DNA of 64,000 nucleotides from Edaphochlamys debaryana (Eukaryota > Chlorophyta > Chlorophyceae > Chlamydomonadales). The notes under the pieces are model-generated. The model made no database searches. It had not been told where the DNA came from and worked only from the letters and a program-made list of their open reading frames with translations. The DNA lies in NCBI GenBank assembly GCA_016858145.1, contig JAEHOE010000059.1, positions 124,001 through 188,000 of the forward strand, written 5' to 3'. Both the position numbers and the translations under genes were made by a program. Below, piece by piece: positions 11,940-23,300 of the stretch (position 1 is its first letter; every line of letters begins with the position of its first letter).

Positions 11940-12750
11940 GCCCTAATGTTCAGACCCAGGATGCGATGGTTACAGCAGGAACCGCCTCCGAGCACCAGCT
12001 GAGAGGGGTTAAGCGTAAAGCGCCACCTACCGGGTATGGGCCTCCATACCAGCACCACCCTCAACTGCAGCCAAATGTTGGTCGTTGAACCACAACGAGG
12101 GGGTCGATCGCCGAGGGGAGACCCCTCAATACTTCTTTTCTGGCGCTTGGCCTACCAAGCGCAAATGTCTGGGAAGCGGTCTAGGCCCGCAAGCGGAGCG
12201 GTGTTCTGTGAAGGGCCAAGGCACGTCCAGGCACGTCGAGGGCCACCACTGACTCACACGCCCAGGCACAGCGTCACAACATCCCACCAAAATGCCCCTA
12301 GCGTCGCACGGGCAACCAGAGGGCCACCAAGACATCCAGCAGAGCACCACCCGCAGCACGTATGACATCGAACACAACATCACACCTTTCCGCAAAGCCA
12401 TTCGTCCGGACAGCCCCGCAGATGCCGCACCATGCTAGCTCTGCGTGCGAATGGTTGGGACTTCTATGCGGCGGCACGAGGGCTGCCGATAATGGCCTGA
12501 CGCGGCACAAGGCCCGCCTACCAGCCAACTTAGCTGACACCCTATGGCTCAGACGAGCGTAGTAGTGCAACCACGACCGGACGTGCGAGGAGACATAGTA
12601 CGCCGCCTTCAAGCTTGAGTCCCAGAGCTCGCCCTTGCATGCAGACTCTCCGCTAGCCGTCCATAGCATCCAACAAGCGAAAATGAAGCTCATCTGGCCG
12701 AAGGAGGTGTCAGTCCGCGCTCGCTCCTCCATGCGTGCTACTTTCTTGTT

Positions 12751-12774
12751 GCGGCCCCGCCGAGGCGGGGCCGC
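12751..12774. repeat. 11-bp perfect hairpin with 2-nt loop
   Basis: GCGGCCCCGCC is followed by GA and its exact reverse complement. It is a very stable GC stem and is followed directly by the TTCTGTGT repeat. Confidence 0.75.
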
Positions 12775-12782
12775 AGGTATGG

Positions 12783-12864
12783 TCTGTGTGTTCTGTGTGT
12801 TCTGTGTTCAGACCCAGTTCAGTTCTGTGTTCAGACCCTGTTCGGTGTTCTGTGTTCAGACCCA
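12783..12864 (+). repeat. Irregular TTCTGTGT / TTCAGACCC tandem repeat
   Basis: Several copies of TTCTGTGT and TTCAGACCC alternate over about 80 bp just after the hairpin. It is a simple minisatellite with no coding sense. Confidence 0.65.
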
Positions 12865-13179
12865 GGGCCCCTGTCTTGGCAGTATGGGGTGTAGGAGGCC
12901 AAGCCAGGGCCTGCCAGGAGTGGGCAGCTGAGGTGACGGGGCGCAGGGGTGTGTGGAACGGAGCAGGTGTGACGTGTGAGCAGGGCCCCACCGCCGCCGC
13001 CCGAACGACAACCGCTTGCGGACCACATACCATTTTTGCCCGGACGGCTAGGAAAGTTCTGGGATTGCAAAACCCTTCGCCACGGAAGGTAGCAACACTG
13101 GGCGTAGGGCGTGGGAGAAGAGAAGAAGAGAGGGTGGCAGGCTGATACCGAGGGGTGATCCCTGAAGCTTGGGAGGGGG

Positions 13180-13345
13180 GGTGTCGGTTTGCCGCCGACC
13201 GTGCTTGGTAACGGGGTGTCCCCATGAGATGCCCATCGAGTGCTCGATGGCTCAGGTTACCTCTCCATGTGAAGACAGCGTGAGCGCTCCACATGGCTCT
13301 GGTGAAGCGATGCGGTCAACGCAAACGGACGCCTCATAGTACGGT
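13180..13345 (+). repeat. Dispersed segment, copy A right part
   Basis: The stretch aligns with 31655-31798: both share GTGTCCCC, then AGATGCCCA, CGATGG, GAGCGCTC and TGGCTC in the same order. In this copy a perfect 8-bp stem (CCATCGAG/CTCGATGG) surrounds a TG loop. Confidence 0.65.
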
Positions 13346-14326
13346 CACTACATTGGCGAGTTGTTGACACGCGAAGACAGCTTTGGTTGAACATTAGCGA
13401 GCGCAACTGCAACAAACTTGCACTGTCGCATCGCACGGTGCAGAGCCTGCGCGTGCGCTTTCATGTGGGCATTTCCGGTACTCAAGCCTTAAGTAGTTAC
13501 CTGCTCAAGTAGATGCGGGCAGGATTACTTACAAGCAGTGCACACCAGGTCCGGAGTAGCCCTCCGTGACCCACGCGGCCGAGCGTAGCGCTCGGCCAGC
13601 CCCGCACAGGCCCCCGCCCCCCGACCGATAGTCAGCCGCCCCAAACCCCATCCGGCCAGGGCCGCGACAGGCCAGCCCCGGCGGCTGAGAGAGGGATCAC
13701 GCTCACCTCTCTGATTCGGAGCCCGGGCTTGGGTCCGGACCGAGAGGACCAAGGACCAAGGAGGGACCCAGGGCCACCCCCGGACTCGGGCCAGCCACTG
13801 TCCGCTCGAGCGCCAGTCCCAGCAGGTGCAGCTCGACGGGGGAGCAAGGCGCCTGCCGCCCCCCAGAAAAAGAAGCGTGGACGCTGGCTGCTCCCCGAGC
13901 ATCATTGCCCCAGCCCAGGGGCCCGCCCCGGTCCGGCTACCGCCGGTAGACCGGCGAGCTCGGGCCCCACCCCCCCGACACCAAGCCCCCGACGCTGGCT
14001 GCCCTCAGCCCGGGGCGGCCCCCCAGCCCTGCGGCTGCGGCTGCGGCTGTGGAGGGCGGAGCGGGGGCGGCGGTGGCGGGCCCGGGGTGCGGCGGTGCCC
14101 CGCACGGCGCCGGAGACAACGATGTGGGTCGATGTGGGTCGGGGCCTCGTGAGCCACACTCGGCATCACTGCATATGACGCGACGTGAAACACCCCCCGG
14201 CCTCCCCCCAACACACACACGCACACACTACCCCCGGCAATGCTGGGCACGTGTTAACCTCCCTCAGCCGCACCCCCCTGACCCCTCACGCCATCCCCGC
14301 CCCTCCCCCGCCCCCGCCCCCCTCAG
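13346..14326 (+). other. 5' flank and probable first exon(s) of the lipase gene
   Basis: The first secure lipase exon at 14327 has no start codon, so at least one exon lies upstream. A stretch at 13951-14122 is open, GC-biased at third positions and bounded by TAG and GTGGGT, and would join in phase 0, but nothing proves it. No other gene is seen here. Confidence 0.35.
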
Positions 14327-17300
14327 GACGGGGGCGCATCGTCCGCCTCCGCCTCGCCCACGGCCCGACCGGGCCCCGCCTCAGCCCCGGCCCTGGCCGC
14401 TACCGCACATGACGTACCTGCTGTACACGATGCCGTACGCGATGACGTGGTTCTCCGCATCGAGTACTGCTCCGAGAAGGAGGTCAAGGCGCTGACGTGG
14501 CTGGTGGTGGGGGTGGTGCTGTTTGGGGTGGCCGTGACGGTGGCGCTCAAGGTGGGGGAGGGGGGCGGCCGGGGGGGCGGAGGGGTGTGGGAGGGCGTGT
14601 GTGTGTATTGGGCACGTGGCTCGGGGGGGTGGGGGGGCCATGACCGTAGCACCCATGGTTGCGGGGGGAAAGGGGGGCAGGGGGGGCCGGAGGGGGCATG
14701 CGTGCGGCGGGGACAAGCCTCTTGGCGGCCCCCCACGTCCAAGCCCAGGCCCAGGCCCAGGCCCAGGACTCCATGGCGCCGGTCGACCCTCACGTGGGGA
14801 ACCCCATGACTGCTGGCTGGTCTGGTTGCCTCCCCAAACCCTGTGCCTCCCTGCCCCAACCCCCACAACACCCACTCACCTCCACGCCCAGTTGGTTGCC
14901 AGTCTGGAGAGTGAGTCCTGGTACGTCCCCGACTCTGACCGCACCCTCTTCGCGGTGAGTGCTCTCTCTCGCTTATCCCTCCCTCTTCCATTTACCCTCT
15001 ACCCCCGCCAACCGGGCTGTGCCGACACGCACCAGCCTGCGTCCCTGCCCCCCGGCCTCCCCCCACCTCCCCCCCTCGCCCCCCACCCCCACGCTTGTCC
15101 GTCCCTTCTCGCTCTTCCCTCTTCTTTCTTCCCTCTACCCTCTTCCCCTCTCGCCCGCTGGTTCGTGCCGACACGCACCAGCCTGCGCCCCTGCCTCCCT
15201 TCCCCACCCCACCCCTTCCCTTCCCTTCCCCACCCCCACCCACAGACCAACCGCATCGCGGGCTACATCTGCATTGCCCTCACCGCCGCCCTCTGGGTCC
15301 TCTACGTGGCGCGGGGGCTGCTGGCGACGGCGCGGAGGGCGGTGTGGGGCCGCCGCCGGGGCCGCTCCTTCTGGCTTCGGCTGGCCGAGTTGAGCGTGCT
15401 CATCGTGAGGAGGGGGAGACCAAGGGGGGGGGGGCAAGGGCGGGTGGGTGTCGTTGCGAGGGGTAGAGGTAACGGGCGGAGGGGTGGGATGCGGGAGGTG
15501 GGGCCTGAGTCCCAAGCACATGCAGCAGCATACCCCTCCCCCTCCTTGCCCCCCCCCTCCCTCTCCCAGGTCCGGCTGTGCTGCTGGGTGGCGGCCAACG
15601 ACCAACGGATGCTGAGGGACGACTGCCCGCGGTGGGGGGGGGGGAGGGTGGCAGGGGAGGGACGTGTGAAGCTGAGCGGTGCTGCGTCGCCTCGCCAGCA
15701 GGATTGGGGTTGGGGGACAGGAAGGGCGCCCCCGGGCCAGCGTGCCGCGGCCAATGCCCCCTGCCCCTCATCCGCCCCCCTCTGCTCCCCCCTCCTCCCC
15801 CCTCCTCCCCTCCCCTCCCCCCCCTGTCAGGTACGAGCGCCTCCTGGTGGGCACCTACCTCATCCGGGCCACCATGGACAACACGCTGCTCTAGTGGGTG
15901 CCTGGGGGTGGGGGGTTGGAGATAAGCAGGGGAGATGCAAGGGGGGGCGGTGAGGGGTGGGGCAGTGAGGAAGGGGTGGGGCCAGGGCGTAAGGCCCAGG
16001 GGACGCGGGGGCAATCTTCGCTGCCCCCTTGTCCTCCCCCCTCCCCCCCCCAGCATCTGGCTCATCACGGCCCGCGGCTCCACGCTGTGGCGAGACCGCC
16101 TGCACGCCCGGCACCCGCCCCTCCCCCAGCGCCTGGTCGGGGCCGCCTGGGCCTGCCTGCGCTGCTGCCTGGTGGGAGGCCGGGGCGGCGCGGCGGCGGT
16201 GGGGCAGCTGGCGGTGCTGGGCGGCAAGGGGGCGGCGCAAGAGGCCCAGCGGGCGGGGGGCCTGGCCGTGAATGTGCTCGAGGGGGGGGGGCGCAAGCCC
16301 GGCCGCACCCGGGCTGCGCACGCAGCAACGGGGGTGGAGGAGGAGGAGGTGGAGCAGGAGGAGGTGGAGGATGGGGATGGCGGCAAGGCGGGGGCGGGGG
16401 GCCTGCCGCCGGCTCCGGCCCCGGCAGTGCTCCTGGAGGTCTCCGCGGGGGCGGCGGGGAACGGGAAAGGGCAGGAGGCGAAGGCCTCTGCCTCGCCCTC
16501 TCCGCCGACGCCAGTGCCCGTGGCCAGCCCTCGAGCTGTTTCGCTGGCGGAGGGACTGGGGGCTGCGGCGCCGGGCGTTGCTCCCCGCCCGGCACTTGAG
16601 CCGGGGGGGCAGGGCGACGGCAGGGCAGCGGTGGAGCGGGGGCGGGGGCCGCAGGAGTGCAGGGTCTCCCCCGCGGTCGCGCGTGCAGCCGCGGCGGCGG
16701 CACAGGCGAGCCCGGGGCATGGGTGGGGGTGGGGGGTGGGGGTGGGGCGGGCTGGGGTGAAGTCAGCGTGCGACGTGGATGCATGGAAGGCGACCTCGGG
16801 AGGTGATTGAGGCCAAAACGCCCGCAAGCTCTCCCTCCCAGCATTCCCTCTCGGGAGCTGCAAATGCACTTGTGCAACACACACGCCCTTCCCATCGCAA
16901 CCCTTCCCCTCCCCCTCGCCCCCCAGGCCGCCGCCTCCCTGCACGAGGTGCTGTTCGTTGACGCGGGCTGCTTCGCCTTCGCAGCGGGGCCGCTGGCCTG
17001 GCTGTGGGCGCCCTTCCAGGCAGGGGCGGGGGGGGAGGGAAAAGGAGGGGGAGAGGGAGGGGGGGAGGGAGGGAAGGAGAATAATGACGGTAGCGAGCGA
17101 GCGGTTGGGTCGCGGGGAAGCCTGGTGCGGGATCGGCCCGCAACATACACCGAAACACACACGCTTTACCCCCTCGTTACCCCCCCGCCTCCCCCTCCCC
17201 CCCCCAGCTCCTGGTCGTGGCCACCGCCGCGCTCATCCTCCGTGTCACAAAACACACACGGTTTTCCCCCTCGTTTTCCCGACCTCTTCCCCCCCGCTCC

Positions 17301-20300
17301 GTCCCCTCCCCCCCCAGCTCCTGGTGGTGGCCACCGCCGCGCTCATGGCCCGACTGGCGCAGCAGCGGTCCGACCCCGCCGCCTGCCTGCAGTACTACAG
17401 CACGTGCAGGTGCGGGCCCGGGTGGGCCCCGCTGGGCCTGGGCCCCAGGGGGCCTTGCTGGGCCTGGGCGCGCAGCTGTGCCCACGTGTGCGGCTGGGGC
17501 GGGCGCTCGGAGAAGGGGTGTTGGGTTGTGGCTGGATATCATTCTTCCCGACGCCGTCTTTGCCCCCAACCCCCAACCCCCGCCAAGGGAGCTGACGTCT
17601 GGCAGCTTCATTTTGCTGGTGAGGAGCGCGGAGTCTGGCGGCATTGGAGTAGGGATGAGGGGTGCGCGTCCTTCCGCTTTCTCCCAAGGCGCCCTGCCAC
17701 CGAGGCACCGACCCGTGCCCTCCATCGGCAGTCACCAGGCGCACACCCTGCCTTTCCGCCCGTTCCTGATTGCAGCACGTGGGCAAAACACACGCCCACA
17801 CACGTGAGCCCTTCCCTCCGCCCCCGTAACCCCCGCAACCCCCTCCCCTCCGCCCCCCCAGTGCCTGGTGCTGGGCGCCGAGGTGGTCTACGTCCTGGTG
17901 TACTTTGTATTCTGCCGCAAGGCCCTGTCGTACCTACGATCCAGGTGCGTGCCGTACGGTACCACGCCGATGCAATGATTTACTCCTCGTGCAGCAGCGC
18001 TTGGACCCACCAATTCTTCAACGAACGGCCTCGCTCCTTGCCCATCCAGGCCGTACATTTGGTTCCGACAGCTCAACATGTGGGTTGGGGTAGCGGCGGA
18101 CGAGGGGGGAGGAGGAAGCTGGGCTCCGGCCGTCGGGGGTGAAGGGGTGCGTCGGCGAAACCCACACATGCCTCCACCCCAAACTCCCCTCGCCCCAGCA
18201 ATTTGTCCGTGGAGGTGCGCATCCGGGGCGTCGTACTGCTGTTCCTGGTGGCCAACGACGTCGTACAGGTGGGGGGCGGGGGAGGGGGGAATGAAAGGGG
18301 GGGCGCACGCGTGCGTGTGTTTCGCCGACGCTTCAGATAGCACGGTGTTCCATCGTGCAGGTGGGGGGAAAGATGGGGGGAGGGTGCAGGTGTAACGGGC
18401 ACGTGTGCGTCTTTTGCCGACGCGCCAAATATCCGGGGCTGCTGACGCCCAGCCAACCAGCGAGCAGGCCGATGGTGGTGCAATGCGCACAACATCTCAC
18501 CCCCCTGCGCGCTCACCACCCCACCCCGCGCTATTCCACACACACACACCCTTCCCGCGGCAGTTGTTCGTTGACCCCTCGGTCGACACTCCCTCCGGCT
18601 CCCGGCGCTGCCGCTACGCGCTGGACTCCATCCTGGGGGTGTGGAGCGCACAGGCGAGGGGCCGGGTGGGGGTGGAGGGGGTTGGGAGCGCGTGTGTGTG
18701 TATGGGGCCGTGGGGGGGGGCTGCCGCGACGCGCTGGACTCCATCTTGGGGGTGTGGAGTGCGCAGGTGGGGGGGCGGGGGGGGGGGGCGGGGGAATGAG
18801 CGCGTGTAGCCGGGTGTGGGGGGTAGGGGCTGTCGCAGCTCGCTGCATGCGCACCTGCCGCAGTCGAGGGGGGACGCGGGGCTCCGAGGGAGGGGGCGGC
18901 CGAGGGCCAGCGGCTGGGGCTCTCTGGGCGTTCACCTCTCCCAAGTCCCAGCAACCCCACATTCGCTCTCAGGTTGTGGCGGTGACCCTGGTGGTCTCCC
19001 TGGCGTGGCTCTTCTCGCCCCGCTCCGTTGGGGCCGGGCTGCCCCTGCTGCAGGCCACACTGCAGGTGGGGGAGATGGAGGGGGCGGAGGGGGGTGGGAG
19101 GGCGTGTGTGTGTATGGGGCGTGTGGCGGGGCCGAGGGGGCTGCCCCTGCTGCAGGCCACACTGCAGGTGGGGGAGATGGAGGGGGCGGAGGGGGGTGGG
19201 AGGGCGTGTGTGTGTATGGGGCGTGTGGCGGGGCCGACGGGGCTGCCCCTGCTGCAGGCCACACTGCAGGTGGGGGAGATGGAGGGGGCGGAGGGGGGTG
19301 GGAGGGCGTGTGTGTGTATGGGGCGTGTGGCGGGGCCGAGGGGGCTGCCCCTGCTGCAGGCCACACTGCAGGTGGGGGAGATGGAGGGGGCGGAGGGGGG
19401 TGGGAGGGCGTGTGTGTATGGGGCGTGTGGCGAGGCTGCCCCTGCTGCAGGCCACACTGCAGGTGGGGGGACAGGAGCGGGCGGAGGGGGGTGGGAGGGC
19501 GGGCGTGTGTATGGGGCGTGTGGCGGGGCCGAGGGGGCTGCCCCTGCTGCAGGCCACACTGCAGGTGGGGGAGATGGAGGGGGCGGAGGGGGGTGGGAGG
19601 GCGTGTGTGTGTATGGGGCGTGTGGCGGGGCCGAGGGGGCTGCCCCTGCTGCAGGCCACACTGCAGGTGGGGGAGATGGAGGGGGCGGAGGGGGGTGGGA
19701 GGGCGTGTGTGTGTATGGGGCGTGTGGCGGGGCCGACGGGGCTGCAGGCCACACTGCAGGGGGGGGGGACAGGAGCGGGCGGAGGGGGCTGGGAGGCGGA
19801 AGGGAGACCCGCCAGGGGCCGCAAGCCAAAGAGCGTCACCGAGCCGCCCTCTCTCACAGCATCACCCTCACTGCTCTGCCAGTCGTGGGCCACTTCCCCC
19901 CCACCGCACCGACATACGGTACCCGGCTTGTTACCAACCCTTTCCACGGCCCTGCCCCCCCTTTTTAACCCCCGCGCCTCCCTTCTCCCTCGCCCTTCTT
20001 CCCGCCCCCCTCCCCAGCGCTTCGCCTGGACCGAGGCGGGTCTGCCCCGGGCCCTGCAGCGCCGCCTGGCCTCGCTACCGCCGCACACGGCCCCGCGGAA
20101 CCGGGAGCGGCTGGAGGGGGAGCCGGTGAGGGGGGGGGGGGGAGGGGTTGAGGGAAGGATGAGGGGCATAAGGGAGGGAGGGGTAGGAGGATGCGAAGGG
20201 AGGGAGACCGCCAGGGTTTCAACCTCCGTCTTGACCATGAGTCGTTACTCGCCAACCCCCAACCGCCAATCGCCCAGATGTTCTGCTTCGAGACCGCGGT

Positions 20301-23300
20301 CAAGCTGTGCTACTGGTGGGGCGGGGGCCAGTCAACGGTAGTGGTACGGGGGGGTTCTGCTCCGGGGAGGATCCGACTCAGCGGCGGAGCAATCGCACAC
20401 CACCACATCACCACGCTCCGCACGGCACCCGCTGCCCCCTTCACCCGCTGCCCTTGGGGTAGGCGCCCCCAGGCAACCGCCGCCCAGTGCCCTTCCACTC
20501 TCTGCCCCATCACCTCCACACTTGCCATCCTCCCTGCCCCCCGTCCGCTCCCCCATTCCCCCGTTCCCGCTCTCGGCCTCCCTCCCCTCCGTCCCCACCC
20601 CCTTGACCCCCACCGCCACCCCCCTCCACCCCCTTGACCCCCCAGGTGTGAGCACGCGTACGACTACGACGAGCCCGGCTGCACCCCCCTGGTGCCCCTG
20701 GGGGTGCTGATGGGGCTGTACGGCCTGAGCCAGATCAAGGTACGGCGGCACGAAGGACGGCGGGCGATGGAGAGGGGGTGGAGCAAGGCCCAGAGGGTTT
20801 GCCCTCCTCTGCCATGGCACCCTCCCTCCATATCCCCAACCCCCCCTCCCCCCTCCCGGCCCCCCAGGTGATGCGGGACCCAGAGAGCGACATCAAGGCC
20901 GTCCTGGCCTGGAACGATCACAGGGTGCGGGCGGGTGCGGGAGGGGGGGCCTCGCTTGCGCAATCATTGGACCGTACTGGCCTGGAGCAATGACAGGGTG
21001 CGGGCGGGTGCGGGAGGGGGGACCTCGCTCGCGCATGATTCGTTGGACCGTACTGGCCTGGAGCGATCACAGGGTGCGGTAGGGGCTGCCCGTCAAAGCT
21101 TCAGGACGGCCTGGACGAGGAGTTGTAACCCGCAACCGGTTGGGAGGTGTCGCGCACTTGAAAGGCAAGGGTGGCTGCCCGAAGGCGGGGCTGGGAGAGG
21201 CTGCCCCTGTAGCCTCCCCAACTCCTACCCCCCCCCTCGCTGTCAGGTGCTCGTGTGCTTCCGCGGCACGGCCACCCTGAGGGCGGCATGCGTCGACATC
21301 AGCGCTACGCAGGTGACGGAGGAGCGGGCAGGGGGGGTTGCAGGAGGAGGGATGCACAGGACAGACTCACGAGCCCCACGCCTCCCATTCACCCACTCAG
21401 TCTCCGTCGCCAACCGCCAACCGCCAACCGGTCCCGGGCCCCATCTGCACAGGTGGCGTACCACAATCGCGGAGCCTTTGATCACCCGCTCGCCCCGCGG
21501 GCTGCCGTACACCGCGGCTTCCAGTGGTCCTGGCTGTGCAACGGCTTCAACCGCCGCCTGCTGAGCTGGCTGGCGTCGTACAGGGACGAGCACCCGGGGG
21601 CAACCATCTTGGTGTCGGGTGCGTGGGGGCTTTGAGGAGGGGCCTTGCGAGGGAGGTAGCCCTGCCCCTCCGTAACCCCTCGCCCCTTCCCTCCGCCCCG
21701 ATGCCTTCCCCCTGCCTCCCCATACCCCCCCCTGACCACTTCGGCCACGAACCCGCCCTTACTCCCCCGCCCAAACCGCCCCCATCCCAGGCCACTCCCT
21801 GGGCGGGGCCCACGCCAACCTCTGCGCCCTGGATCTTGTACGGCAGGAGGCGGAGCGGGCGGAGGCGGGCACCGGGCCCCTGCTGCCGCCCCAGCAGCTG
21901 CGGTGCTACACCTTCGGGGCGCCGCGCGTGGGCAACGCGCCGTACGCCGCACTGTACGACAAGGTACATACGGCAGGGGTGCGGCTGTGGTGACGATCGA
22001 TGCATGTTGGTGCTTGGGCCTCTGCTTGGGCCCGTGCACCTGGTCTCTGGGGGTCAAGGGAGGTAAAAGGTCTTGCCGTGCACGCTCGTCCGTGTGCCGT
22101 GCCATGCCGTGCAGCACGTGAACGAGACTTGGAACGTCATCAACGGCAATGACGTGGTGCCCCTCTCGCCCAAGTAAGCCCGACGCGCAGCTCATGACCT
22201 GTTCCGCTGTTCGGCTCTGCCACCGTCTTGCCGCCGTCTGCGTCTTGCCTCGACCTGACCACCACCGCGTCGACCCCTTCCCCTACTCCCTGACCCGCCG
22301 CCCCTCAGATACGTGGCCTGGTTCTCGTACAAGCACCCCGGTCATAAGGTACGCAACCATCTGAGAAAGCGAAGGAAGGGTCAAGGAAAGGGGAAAGGCC
22401 TAGCAAAACGGGCGCGCGCAAGGAGGGGCGGCAACCCCTGATTCCCCCCCTGGTCCCGCAGGTCATCGTGAAGCGGGGTGACCTGATCGTGCGGCCCACC
22501 TTCATGGAGAACAGCGTGGCAAGGTGAGGCGGAGGGGTCGGGAAAGGGGGGAAAACGTGTGTGTTTTGCGACGCGTCGGTCGGCTCAGGCACGCCCACGA
22601 CCCGCTTCATGGAGAAGAGCGTGATCACGTGTGGGGAGGGGGGGGATTGAAGGGGACGGGAGGGGGTCAGCGTGTGTGTTTCCCACTTCTCGTCATGTCG
22701 TGTCGGCCGGCACCTTCCCCTTCCCCACAGGCTGCCCTGCTCCCGCTCCGTACGGCAGCACCTGCTGTCGTCGTACCGCCGCTCCATGCTGGGCGTGCTG
22801 CGCATGCAGACGCACGGCAAGCACGTGGAGGGGGGCGTGCGGGGCCTCGTACACATGGCGAGGAGGTGGGGAGGCGGGCTTGTGGAGGGGAACGCGGGTG
22901 CAGTGCATGTGGGGGTGGATTTCGGATGGCGGGACGAGGGAGTACGGCATCGAGCCCTTCCTCTGTCGGTAACCCCCTATCCCTTCTCACCCCTCTACCC
23001 CCCCACCCACTTTCCTCCCCCCCAGCTGCCACCTCCCCGACCTGGACCAGGCCCTGGCGGATCTGGCGGCGGAGGCGCGGGCGGTGGCGGCGGCGGCCGT
23101 GCAGGCGGCGGAGCGCGCCTCAGCAGCAGCGGAGGCGCAGGACTCAGCAGAGCTGCCGCCGCCTTCCTCACCAGCCGAGGGCCAGGCGGCCGCGCAGGCG
23201 GCGGAGCGGGCGGCCGGGGAAGGGCACTTGCAGGGACAGGGGCAGGAGCGGGGCAGGGGGGCGGAGACCGCCTCGTCAGCAGAGAGGCGGGCCGCTGGGC

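Larger units (their letters stand above)
8880..13180. mobile_element. Putative ~4.3-kb insertion splitting dispersed segment copy A
   Basis: The dispersed segment at 30.7-31.8 kb runs continuously through sequence that here lies on both sides of 8880-13180, so this interval is extra in one copy. It contains the dioxygenase-like reading frames. An 8-bp GAAGAAGA occurs near both ends (8908-8915 and 13122-13129) and might be a target duplication, but it is low-complexity. No terminal inverted repeats or transposase were recognised. It could equally be sequence deleted from the other copy. Confidence 0.35.
11127..13180. other. Non-coding stretch inside the putative insertion
   Basis: Only short overlapping open frames without family resemblance or good exon structure are present. 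It holds the inverted repeat at 11868-11939, the hairpin at 12751-12774 and a simple repeat after it. Base composition is less extreme than in the neighbouring genes. Confidence 0.5.

Noticed and set aside
8880..13180. Calling the interval a KDZ-type transposon
   Set aside because: No transposase, terminal repeats or convincing target duplication could be seen; only the interruption of the dispersed segment supports mobility.
15400..17160. 586-codon minus-strand frame opposite lipase exons
   Set aside because: It is a GC-bias shadow: it crosses validated plus-strand exons and introns and has low-complexity Pro/Ser/Arg composition.
18973..19790. Tandem array considered as a CRISPR array
   Set aside because: Units are contiguous with no unique spacers, lie in a eukaryotic intron and have no cas genes nearby.
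18355..20341. Long overlapping open frames in several frames on both strands (437-721 codons) over 18.1-20.3 kb
   Set aside because: They result from a stop-free 102-bp repeat whose length is a multiple of three; the products are repetitive and ignore the clear splice sites of the lipase gene.
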